Of a stretch of 40,259 nt of DNA, positions 33,576 to 40,259 are shown one piece after another. Position 1 is the first letter of the stretch. Every line of letters starts with the position of its first letter. This DNA is from Bacteroidota bacterium (GTDB taxonomy: Bacteria > Bacteroidota > Bacteroidia > Bacteroidales > UBA1715): positions 1 to 40,259 of the forward strand of contig WQTX01000013.1 of the NCBI GenBank assembly GCA_009786075.1, read 5' to 3'. The notes beneath the pieces were generated by a model. That model saw only the letters and a program-made list of their open reading frames with translations, did no database searches and was not told where the DNA came from. The translations under genes and the position numbers were made by a program.

Positions 33576-34223
33576 ATGAACAATTGGAACAACTATTTTC
33601 TTTTCATAATAATTGTGGGATTATCTTCCTGTGATAACTATTCTCACAATAAAAATGATGATAAAAAATACCTGCAATGCTTTTTCGAGAAGGTGGATTG
33701 TCTTGATTCATTATCTAAAATAGAGATAGATACAATCATTGACAATAGAGACCGGAAACGATATCCGGTAATTTCTATTGGAAATCAGGTATGGTTTGGG
33801 AAAAATTTGGATTATGCTACGCCAACTTCATTTTATTACAGGAATGATTCTTCTCGTGCTTCCTACGGACGATTATATTATTATAAGGAAACAGAATCAG
33901 CTTGTCCCGAAGGATGGAGAATTCCAACAGATGTAGATTTTTATGAATTAATTGATTATTTAGGAGGTCCATTTTTAGCTTCAAAAAGTCTAAGATCAAT
34001 CAATTATTGGGATGACGATTCAAACGGAACAAATAAGTCAAATTTTTGCGCTTTACCTACAGGAAATAAATGGGGAAATAATTACGCAGAACATGGTGAA
34101 TTAGCTGTGTTTTGGTGTACTAATAAAATAGCCTTTTACTTCACAAAAGAAGATTTTATATATGTACAATCAAAATATGATGACGATATAGCTTTTTGTA
34201 TTCGATGTATTAAAGATAATTAG
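33576..34223 (+). CDS. FISUMP-domain lipoprotein (copy 3)
   Basis: The start was placed at MNNWNNYFLFIIIVGLSSCDN, a lipoprotein signal with lipobox GLSSC; a longer in-frame reading from 33531 overlaps the previous gene by eight bases. The 215-residue protein has a FISUMP domain of the VISIGNQVWFGKNLDYAT type: YGRLYYYKETESACPEGWRIPTDVDFYELIDYLGG, NFCALPTGNKWG and the closing AFCIRCIKDN. It is divergent from copies 1 and 2 and is the last intact gene of the TIR island, so it was probably recruited to it. Surface exposure is likely; the role is unknown. Confidence 0.85.
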   Translation: MNNWNNYFLFIIIVGLSSCDNYSHNKNDDKKYLQCFFEKVDCLDSLSKIEIDTIIDNRDRKRYPVISIGNQVWFGKNLDYATPTSFYYRNDSSRASYGRLYYYKETESACPEGWRIPTDVDFYELIDYLGGPFLASKSLRSINYWDDDSNGTNKSNFCALPTGNKWGNNYAEHGELAVFWCTNKIAFYFTKEDFIYVQSKYDDDIAFCIRCIKDN

Positions 34224-34230
34224 CAAGAAT

Positions 34231-34474
34231 ATGGAAGAACAACACAAATATCAAGCTTTTATCTCCTACAATTGGTCAGGCGAAAAGATTGCCAAAAAGT
34301 TGCAAAACCAATTGGAACCCTATCGTTTTCCCAAAAGCATCCATAAGAAGAATAAATAATTTACCTCAAAAAATAGGGAACATCTGTAAAAATAAGACGG
34401 ATATGGTTCCCAAGGGAAAATTACCGGAAGTGATACAACAATCCCCCCCCGAATTTTATGAAATACAGCAGTAG
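34231..34474 (+). pseudogene. Remnant of a fourth TIR-domain gene
   Basis: ATG at 34231 opens MEEQHKYQAFISYNWSGEKI, then AKKLQNQLEPYRFPKSI, a TIR start of the same subtype as the protein at 30858, then stops after 42 codons. Shifting one frame near 34330 continues as RRINNLPQKIGNICKNKTDM, then VPKGKLPEVIQQ, which aligns with PPQKIKTFRDDTDMPIGTNLSETIKEE of the intact protein. The similarity ends near a C8 run (34443-34450) and a stop at 34474. Box 1 and the loop before the second motif survive, but the catalytic region is gone. It lies seven bases after the FISUMP gene, in line with the island operon. Confidence 0.8.
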
Positions 34475-34517
34475 CACAACAAAAACGACAGTGCGATTTT
34501 GCAAATTTTATTCCTAT

Positions 34518-36866
34518 CTAAAACCTAAAATTCCACGTTACCGCAGGTAAAATAGGGAAAAGCGTAACTTTCATAACCTTTGTCCGGTCAGTTGGATTTG
34601 TTGAACTGCCGGGTTCGTCAAAATACAGGAAAAAGGCATTTTTGCGGTTATACACGTTGTAAATCGAAAAATTCCATTCGCTCTCCCACCGTTTGTGTCT
34701 TTTGGTGTAGGTTGCGCTTACGTCCATGCGGTGGTAGTTGGGCATGCGGTAGCCATTGCGTTCGGTAAAATAATATACTTGAAAATCCTCGATTTTGTAT
34801 TTTCCGGCAGGCAACGTTACCGCCTCGCCGTTGGCAAATACCCATGTGGCTGCAAACTGCCATTTTTCCGAAAATTTGTACATTCCCACCACCGAAATAC
34901 TGTTGCGGCGGTCGTTGCGCACCGGAAACCATTGTGCGTTGTTCAACCCCTCAATTTTTTTCTGCGTTTTGCTTAGCGTGTACGAAATCCAACCTGTGAA
35001 ATCGCCGCTGCTTTTTTTAGCAAACAGTTCCAAACCATACGATTTTCCCTTGCCAAACAACAAATAACTTTCAATATCGGCATTCAAAAACACATTCGTA
35101 CCGCTTTGATAATCAATTTGCCGGTCTAAATCTTTGTAATACAATTCTGCCGAAGTTTCGTACATATTGTCTGCAAAATTCCGGAAATAGCCCACAGAAT
35201 ATTGGTTGCAAATTTCGGGTTTTACGAGCGCCGTGCTTGGAATCCAATAATCAAGCGGTAACGAAATTGTAGAACCTTGAATTAAATGCACGTACTGCTG
35301 AGTGCGTGTGTATGAGGCTTTTATGGAATTTTCTTTATTGATTATGTAATTTGCTGCAAGGCGTGGTTCAAATGCCGGATAGGTTTTTATAAATTCGCCT
35401 CTGCCAAATGTGGTGCTGTCGGTTTTTTGATGTTCCGAATTGTAGGTGTACACCGTTCCGGGTCCCATTGCCGAATAAGTGGAAATGCGAAAACCGTAAT
35501 TTACTTTAAAATTTTCAGTCAAACTTTGGTCGTTGCTTATGTATATGCCATTTTCCCATCCGTATTTTTTCTGAATATCGAGTTTTACCATAGTCATATC
35601 GGTATCAAGCGTTCCCGGATTGAAGGTGTGATAGGTGCTTTCAAAACCGAATTTGAGCGTATTGCGGGAATTGATGCGCCACGAAAATTGTTCTTTCAAG
35701 CAAAAATCGGTAACTCCCGAAAGCAATTTAATTTTTTGTTCGCCCATTTCGGCAGCTATGGTCGATTGAAAATTGCTGTAAATAAGGTATGAATTGAGTG
35801 TAAAATTCGGTTTGAAATAATGCGCCCAACGCAAAGTGGCTATGGTATTGCCCCAATAAATCCCCTGTTTGTTTTGATACATAAATTTATCGGTGCCGGT
35901 GTACACCGAAAGCGACAGACGATTTTTAGGATTGATTGAGTAGGTAATTTTTCCATTCACATCGTAAAAAAAGAGCCTTGTTTTGCGCATAGCCTCTCGC
36001 TGCGAAAATTTGAGAAACACGTCGGCATACGAGCGCCGCCCCGAAACGATAAACGATGCTTTGTCTTTCACAATAGGTCCTTCCACCGTCAACCGCGACG
36101 AAATTGTGCCGATTCCGCCATTGACGTGAAATGATTGCATATCGCCTTCGCGCGACGTTACATCGAGCACGCTCGAAAGCCGTCCGCCGTATTCGGGCGG
36201 CATGGAACCTTTGTGGAGTTTCAAACCGGCAATAGCATCGCCGTTGAAAATCGAGAAAAATCCCATAACGTGCGATGCGTTGTAAATTGGAGCATTATCG
36301 AGCAACACCAGATTTTGGTCGGCACCACCGCCACGCACGTTAAAACCGCTATTGCCCTCGCCTGCGCTTTGCACGCCGGGCAGCAGTTGTATGGTTTTTA
36401 AAATATCGTTTTCGCCAAAAATTACCGGAATGGTTTTTATTTCCCGCATTTGCAGCGTTTGCGTGCCCATTTCGGTGGAAACCACATTATTGTTACGGGC
36501 AACTGCCGAAACCACTACTTTTTCGAGTTGCGAAATTTGCGGTTGCAGCACAAATGTTTGCGTGGTATTTTGCGTAAGCGACATGGGTTTGCGCAATTCG
36601 GCATAGCCAAAATATGAAACCACAAACGTGTAGTCGCCCTTTGTGAGCCTTAGTTCAAAAAAACCGGTTGCATCGGTAAGCACACCTTTATTGATACCGA
36701 CAATTGCAATTGAAGCGCCAACAAGCGCTTCTTTTGTTTGGTTGTCTTTCACATAACCGCTCAATACAAATTCTTGCGCTTGAAGTGAAAAAAGTGCGAA
36801 CAATAATGCCAATACGGCAATAAGTTTTTTAGCTCCGCTGAGCTCGTACTTTGTACTTCGGTTCAT
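34518..36866 (-). CDS. TonB-dependent receptor with N-terminal carboxypeptidase-regulatory-like domain
   Basis: This 782-residue outer-membrane transporter has a signal peptide (LIAVLALLFALFSLQAQ). The CarboxypepD_reg-like domain covers about residues 30-115 (LSGYVKDNQTKEALVGASIAIVG...GVLTDATGFFELRL...YTFVVSYFGY). The plug follows at about 120-240 (IPVIFGENDILKTIQLLPGVQSAGEGNSGFNVRGGGADQNLVLLDNAPIYN). The barrel ends with the aromatic C-terminus PAVTWNFRF. No SusD-like gene accompanies it, so it is not a standard SusCD pair; the substrate is not evident. A TACCTTTG box on the minus strand (36892-36899) lies just upstream. Confidence 0.93.
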   Translation of the reverse strand: MNRSTKYELSGAKKLIAVLALLFALFSLQAQEFVLSGYVKDNQTKEALVGASIAIVGINKGVLTDATGFFELRLTKGDYTFVVSYFGYAELRKPMSLTQNTTQTFVLQPQISQLEKVVVSAVARNNNVVSTEMGTQTLQMREIKTIPVIFGENDILKTIQLLPGVQSAGEGNSGFNVRGGGADQNLVLLDNAPIYNASHVMGFFSIFNGDAIAGLKLHKGSMPPEYGGRLSSVLDVTSREGDMQSFHVNGGIGTISSRLTVEGPIVKDKASFIVSGRRSYADVFLKFSQREAMRKTRLFFYDVNGKITYSINPKNRLSLSVYTGTDKFMYQNKQGIYWGNTIATLRWAHYFKPNFTLNSYLIYSNFQSTIAAEMGEQKIKLLSGVTDFCLKEQFSWRINSRNTLKFGFESTYHTFNPGTLDTDMTMVKLDIQKKYGWENGIYISNDQSLTENFKVNYGFRISTYSAMGPGTVYTYNSEHQKTDSTTFGRGEFIKTYPAFEPRLAANYIINKENSIKASYTRTQQYVHLIQGSTISLPLDYWIPSTALVKPEICNQYSVGYFRNFADNMYETSAELYYKDLDRQIDYQSGTNVFLNADIESYLLFGKGKSYGLELFAKKSSGDFTGWISYTLSKTQKKIEGLNNAQWFPVRNDRRNSISVVGMYKFSEKWQFAATWVFANGEAVTLPAGKYKIEDFQVYYFTERNGYRMPNYHRMDVSATYTKRHKRWESEWNFSIYNVYNRKNAFFLYFDEPGSSTNPTDRTKVMKVTLFPILPAVTWNFRF

Positions 36867-36940
36867 GGGGGTGTGGAAATTATTTCGGCGGCAAAGGTAA
36901 GCAATTATGAATTATAAATTATGAATTATAGATTTTTCTG

Positions 36941-37054
36941 TAGAGCAACCGCACGAAATTTTGCAGCTAATATAAAAACACATTGCATAACTAACTGCCT
37001 GAAAGGCGCGATTTTCAAGCCATTTGCAATATAGTTTTTCATGCGTTTGCTCTA
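36941..37054. repeat. Palindromic repeat, family E
   Basis: The ends TAGAGCAACCGCA (36941) and TGCGTTTGCTCTA (to 37054) form a terminal inverted repeat. The left part (GCACGAAATTTTGCAGC..., then CACATTGC) matches the outer element at 22930-23067. It lies between divergent transcription units. Confidence 0.72.
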
Positions 37055-37088
37055 CTCTTAAAAACTATCTTTTAAAGAAAAAGAAATT

Positions 37089-37122
37089 TTGCTCGTAAGT
37101 ATTAAAAATTTGTGTATCTTTG
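37089..37122 (+). promoter_or_regulatory. Promoter and long leader of the RNA-remodelling operon
   Basis: TTG at 37089-37091 and TATCTTTG at 37115-37122 (spacing 23) fit the phylum's promoter. The start is predicted near 37129, giving a leader of about 160 bases to the ATG at 37291, with two GTCGTGA words near 37244 and 37270. Such a long leader is compatible with cold-responsive RNA control, but no known riboswitch motif is seen. Confidence 0.7.
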
Positions 37123-37290
37123 CAGCCTTGAACAATAGAGTTTATATTGAATCTTTCTCAGCAATGCTTTTCCGCCACTTTCAGGCAGTTCTTAACATCG
37201 TCAAAATCGACATCAAAATTAACTTTTCTTGTTAATAATAACAGTCGTGAGGGAGTGCAACACAACGTCGTGACACACTTTTGACAATTT

Positions 37291-38376
37291 ATGAAATCAA
37301 TTTTTATCGGAAACAAAGAAATTTGCCTACCAATCATTCAAGGTGGTATGGGTGTGGGTGTGTCGCTTTCAGGGCTGGCTTCTGCTGTTGCCAATGAAGG
37401 CGGGATAGGCGTTATATCGTGTGCCGGATTGGGATTGTTGTATAAACAAGATACCGGTGATTACCTGAAAAATTGCATTTGGGGACTTAAAGAGGAACTT
37501 CGCAAAACGCGGGAAAAGACCAAAGGCGTAATTGGGGTAAATATAATGGTCGCTTTATCAAACTTTGCAGATATGGTTCGCACTGCAATAAAAGAGAAAG
37601 CCGATGTCATATTCGCTGGCGCAGGATTACCATTGGATTTACCTTCATATCTTACTCCCGACAGTAAAACACTTTTAGCCCCTATCGTTTCTTCGGCTCG
37701 TGCAGCCAAAGTAATCTGCGATAAATGGCTAACCAATTACGGTTATCTACCCGATGCAATTGTCGTAGAAGGTCCCAAAGCGGGAGGACATTTAGGGTTC
37801 AAGACAGAACAAATTGAAGATGAAAACCATTCGCTTGAGCATTTGATACCGGAAGTAGTTGCCATTGCATCTCAGTACAGCGACAAAAAAACGATTCCGG
37901 TCATTGCTGCCGGAGGGATTTCAACAGGCGAAGACATCCTGCGTTTTATCGGGCTTGGAGCAACCGGTGTACAAATGGGCAGTATTTTTGTACCAACCGA
38001 TGAATGTGATGCATCACCGGTTTTTAAACAAGTCTATGTTGATTCTTCACAAAAAGATATGATGATTATTCAAAGTCCTGTCGGAATGCCCGGACGCGCT
38101 TTTGACGGGGAATTTATCCGTAGTGTGAACAAAGGTAACGAAAAGCCGAAGGTTTGTTCGTTCCACTGCATCAAAACTTGCGATTACACCCAAAGTCCTT
38201 ACTGCATTGTTAAGGCTCTTTATAACGCAACCAAAGGAAATATGGACAAAGGATACGCTTTTGCCGGAGCAAATGCCTACCTTGCCGAAAAAATCAGTAG
38301 TGTTAAAGAAGTGATTGCCAAACTTAAAGATGAGTTTGAAATCGCTCGAAAAAAAGTAATAATAAACAATTTATGA
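37291..38376 (+). CDS. Nitronate monooxygenase-like flavoprotein
   Basis: This 361-residue TIM-barrel FMN protein belongs to the nitronate monooxygenase / 2-nitropropane dioxygenase / FabK superfamily. Family marks are IIQGGMGVGVSLSGLASAVANEGGIGVISCAG at the N-terminus, GVNIMVAL, VVEGPKAGGHLG (the histidine region near residue 169), VIAAGGISTGEDILRFIGLGATGVQMGSIFV and SPVGMPGRAF. The C-terminal cysteines (CSFHCIKTCDYTQSPYC) are a feature of a subset of this family. It may oxidise nitronates or act as an enoyl-ACP-reductase-type flavoenzyme; the exact substrate is open. Its stop overlaps the helicase start by ATGA. Confidence 0.9.
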   Translation: MKSIFIGNKEICLPIIQGGMGVGVSLSGLASAVANEGGIGVISCAGLGLLYKQDTGDYLKNCIWGLKEELRKTREKTKGVIGVNIMVALSNFADMVRTAIKEKADVIFAGAGLPLDLPSYLTPDSKTLLAPIVSSARAAKVICDKWLTNYGYLPDAIVVEGPKAGGHLGFKTEQIEDENHSLEHLIPEVVAIASQYSDKKTIPVIAAGGISTGEDILRFIGLGATGVQMGSIFVPTDECDASPVFKQVYVDSSQKDMMIIQSPVGMPGRAFDGEFIRSVNKGNEKPKVCSFHCIKTCDYTQSPYCIVKALYNATKGNMDKGYAFAGANAYLAEKISSVKEVIAKLKDEFEIARKKVIINNL

Positions 38377-39491
38377 CATTTAAAGAATTAAATATTTCAG
38401 AGCCTATATTGAAGGCTCTTATAAACAAAAAATACGAAACGCCTACCCCAATTCAGGAACAGGCGATACCTGTTGCACTCAGCGGACAGGACTTATTGGG
38501 AATAGCCCAAACGGGAACGGGTAAAACCGCTGCCTTTGCAATACCGATTATTCAGAAACTCAATCAACCACAACCGAAAGGACAAAAGCGGGAGATAAAA
38601 GCGTTGATATTGACCCCGACACGCGAATTGGCAATACAGATTGACGAGTGTTTCAGTGATTATTCCAAATATACCGACCTGCGCCATACCGTTATTTTTG
38701 GCGGCGTAAGTCAAATACCACAGGTTGAAACGCTCAAACGCGGAATAGATATATTGATAGCCACTCCCGGACGTTTGCTTGACTTGATTAATCAGAAAAT
38801 TATCACACTTAACCATATTCGCCACTTTGTTCTTGATGAAGCAGACAGAATGCTCGATATGGGTTTCATTCACGACATTAAACGCTTGTTGCCAATATTG
38901 CCCAAACGCAAACAAACGCTGTTTTTTTCGGCAACTATGCCTTTGGCGATTGCCAATTTATCGAAATCTATTCTGCATAATCCTGCGAAAGTGGAGGTTA
39001 CGCCTGTTTCGTCAACAGTAAATACAATAGACCAACAGTTGTATTTTGTGGAAAAACCGGATAAAAGCAGTTTGCTTGTCTCTATTTTGGAAAAAGAACA
39101 AAAATCAACGCTTGTTTTTTCGCGAACAAAGCACGGTGCGGATAAAATTGCGAGAGTTTTGAATAAAAGGGGAATTGGTTGCGAAGCAATTCACGGTAAC
39201 AAAAAACAAGGGGCAAGACAACGTGCTCTTAGCAATTTCAAATTGGGGAAAACACACGTGATTATTGCAACAGACATAGCAGCAAGAGGCATTGACATAT
39301 CCAACTTGGAAATGGTTATTAATTATGACTTGCCTGATATAGCCGAAACTTATGTCCACCGCATTGGTCGCACAGGTCGCGCAGGCAAAAGCGGAACTGC
39401 TCTTTCTTTCTGTACACAAGAAGAGCGCACAATGGTAAAGGATATTCAGAAATTGACAGGAAAAAAACTGAATGCCGTATTAACTGCTTAA
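38373..39491 (+). CDS. DEAD-box RNA helicase, RhlE-like
   Basis: This 372-residue minimal DEAD-box helicase unwinds RNA duplexes with ATP. Motifs in order: Q-motif TPTPIQEQAIP (23-33), Walker A AQTGTGKT (45-52), PTRELAIQI, TPGRLLDL, VLDEADRMLDMGF (DEAD), SATMP, VFSRTKHGAD, ATDIAARGIDI and YVHRIGRTGRAGKSG. It stops shortly after the core, lacking the long C-terminal tail of many DeaD proteins, which fits RhlE-type members. It is coupled by a four-base overlap to the upstream flavoprotein gene and followed by cold-shock and RRM genes, suggesting a joint role in RNA remodelling, for example at low temperature. Confidence 0.95.
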   Translation: MTFKELNISEPILKALINKKYETPTPIQEQAIPVALSGQDLLGIAQTGTGKTAAFAIPIIQKLNQPQPKGQKREIKALILTPTRELAIQIDECFSDYSKYTDLRHTVIFGGVSQIPQVETLKRGIDILIATPGRLLDLINQKIITLNHIRHFVLDEADRMLDMGFIHDIKRLLPILPKRKQTLFFSATMPLAIANLSKSILHNPAKVEVTPVSSTVNTIDQQLYFVEKPDKSSLLVSILEKEQKSTLVFSRTKHGADKIARVLNKRGIGCEAIHGNKKQGARQRALSNFKLGKTHVIIATDIAARGIDISNLEMVINYDLPDIAETYVHRIGRTGRAGKSGTALSFCTQEERTMVKDIQKLTGKKLNAVLTA

Positions 39492-39514
39492 AAACAACTA
39501 AAAAAATAATACTA

Positions 39515-39940
39515 ATGGCAACTTCATTTAATAAAAAAGAGTTAGAAAAGAAAAAAGAAAAGAAAAAAAAGGACAAACAGCAGCGCAAAGAGGAACGCAA
39601 AGCCGGTGGCAGTAAATCATTTGATGATATGATTGCCTATATAGACGAAAACGGAATGATTACCAATACGCCCCCCGACCCTGACAAAAAAAAGGAAGTG
39701 GATTTGGATAACATAGCGGTTTCTACTCCTAAAATGGAAGAAATAACATTAAACGGTCGCGTGGAACATTTTAACGCCGATAAAGGCTATGGTTTTATCA
39801 AAAACCTTTCCGGCGTAGACAAATATTTCTTTCATATCAGTAATGCACCGGCAAATATTGCCGAAGGAAATATGGTTACATTTGAATTAGAACGAGGCGA
39901 AAAGGGCAAAACTGCCGTGAAAATCGTTCTTACAAAATAG
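39515..39940 (+). CDS. Cold-shock-domain protein with lysine-rich N-terminus
   Basis: This 141-residue protein has a highly charged N-terminal extension (KKELEKKKEKKKKDKQQRKE) and an acidic/proline linker. A C-terminal cold-shock domain follows: LNGRVEHFNADKGYGFIKNLSGVDKYFFHISNAPANIAEGNMVTFELERGEKG, with RNP1-like KGYGFI and RNP2-like KYFFHI. Cold-shock domains bind single-stranded RNA or DNA; the basic extension would add nonspecific nucleic-acid affinity. It lies 23 bases after the helicase gene and 35 bases before the RRM gene, so it is likely co-transcribed with both. Confidence 0.93.
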   Translation: MATSFNKKELEKKKEKKKKDKQQRKEERKAGGSKSFDDMIAYIDENGMITNTPPDPDKKKEVDLDNIAVSTPKMEEITLNGRVEHFNADKGYGFIKNLSGVDKYFFHISNAPANIAEGNMVTFELERGEKGKTAVKIVLTK

Positions 39941-39975
39941 AACACAATAATTATTTATCTTAAAAACAAAAAAAA

Positions 39976-40259
39976 ATGAACATTTACGTTTCAAATTTAA
40001 GTTTCAGCACAAGCGTTGAGAACTTACAGGAATTATTTGCGGGTTACGGAGAAGTAACATCTGCTAACGTTATCACAGACAGAGAAACAGGACGCTCGCG
40101 CGGATTTGGTTTTGTCGAAATGCCCGATGATGCAGCAGCACAGAAAGCCATTGACGAACTCAACGAAACTGACTTCGAGGGAAAAACAATCGCTGTTAGT
40201 GTTGCTCGTCCCAAGACAGAGAGAAGCAGCAGTGGCGGATTTAATCGCGGCGGCGGCGG
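39976..40259 (+). CDS. RNA-recognition-motif protein (3' end beyond window)
   Basis: From MNIYVSNLSFSTSV at 39976 the frame is open to the window edge. It has one RRM with RNP2 IYVSNL (residues 3-8), RETGRSRGFGFVEM containing RNP1, and the closing TIAVSVARPKTE. A glycine/arginine-rich tail then starts (SSSGGFNRGGG). This is the layout of the small RNA-binding proteins known from Bacteroidota and cyanobacteria, often cold-induced. The N-terminus is complete; the C-terminus is outside the window. Confidence 0.93.
   Translation, partial: MNIYVSNLSFSTSVENLQELFAGYGEVTSANVITDRETGRSRGFGFVEMPDDAAAQKAIDELNETDFEGKTIAVSVARPKTERSSSGGFNRGGG

Noticed and set aside
25255-34474. A Thoeris, CBASS or Pycsar system
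   Set aside because: TIR genes are present, but no ThsA-type SIR2/SLOG protein, no CD-NTase or cyclase, and no known nuclease or phospholipase effector is encoded nearby.
1-40259. Insertion sequences or a prophage
   Set aside because: No transposase, integrase, capsid or terminase reading was found on either strand; the ORF6N gene alone does not make a prophage.

Overview
This window is chromosomal DNA from a member of the phylum Bacteroidota. The evidence is the type IX secretion / gliding-motility gene set porP/sprF-gldK-gldL-gldM-gldN, TAnnTTTG-type promoters, lax Bacteroidota lipoboxes, a CarboxypepD_reg-type TonB-dependent receptor and several FISUMP-domain proteins. The order is probably Bacteroidales, but I cannot fix it from sequence alone. 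The DNA is A+T-rich, and the gaps between genes hold many dispersed palindromic repeats.

Region 1 (1-12.6 kb) is mostly on the minus strand. It holds a surface lipoprotein, a plus-strand YdcF/SanA-type membrane protein, a large exported protein with a T9SS-like C-terminus, mannose-1-phosphate guanylyltransferase, the T9SS core operon, and an arginase-fold protein that has lost its metal-binding histidines. Region 2 (12.6-14.8 kb) is a non-core patch: two candidate structured small RNAs, a secreted 20-cysteine protein, a FISUMP protein, and a 268-bp MITE-like element with perfect terminal inverted repeats and a 9-bp target duplication. Region 3 (14.8-24.9 kb) is housekeeping (topA, folD, ffh, argS) with accessory genes between: a LiaF-like membrane protein, a secreted DNA/RNA non-specific endonuclease, an ORF6N-domain protein and a second FISUMP protein.

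Region 4 (about 25.0-34.5 kb) is the most interesting part. It is a visibly A+T-richer island of plus-strand genes in one tight, partly overlapping array. Its core is a tandemly duplicated two-gene cassette. Each copy encodes an exported protein of an unrecognised family and a translationally coupled cytosolic TIR-TPR protein. Next come a TIR-transmembrane-WD40-like gene split by a one-base frameshift in an A-run, a FISUMP lipoprotein, and the remnant of a fourth TIR gene. All three intact TIR domains keep the glutamate used by NAD-consuming TIR enzymes. A TIR-based conflict or stress-sensing system with an exported partner is a reasonable hypothesis, but it is not proven, and I see none of the signature partners of Thoeris, CBASS or Pycsar.

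Region 5 (34.5-40.3 kb) has a TonB-dependent receptor on the minus strand, then a plus-strand operon with a clear promoter and about 160-nt leader. The operon encodes a nitronate monooxygenase-like flavoprotein, a DEAD-box helicase, a cold-shock-domain protein and an RRM protein cut by the window edge. The last three look like an RNA-remodelling, cold-adaptation set.
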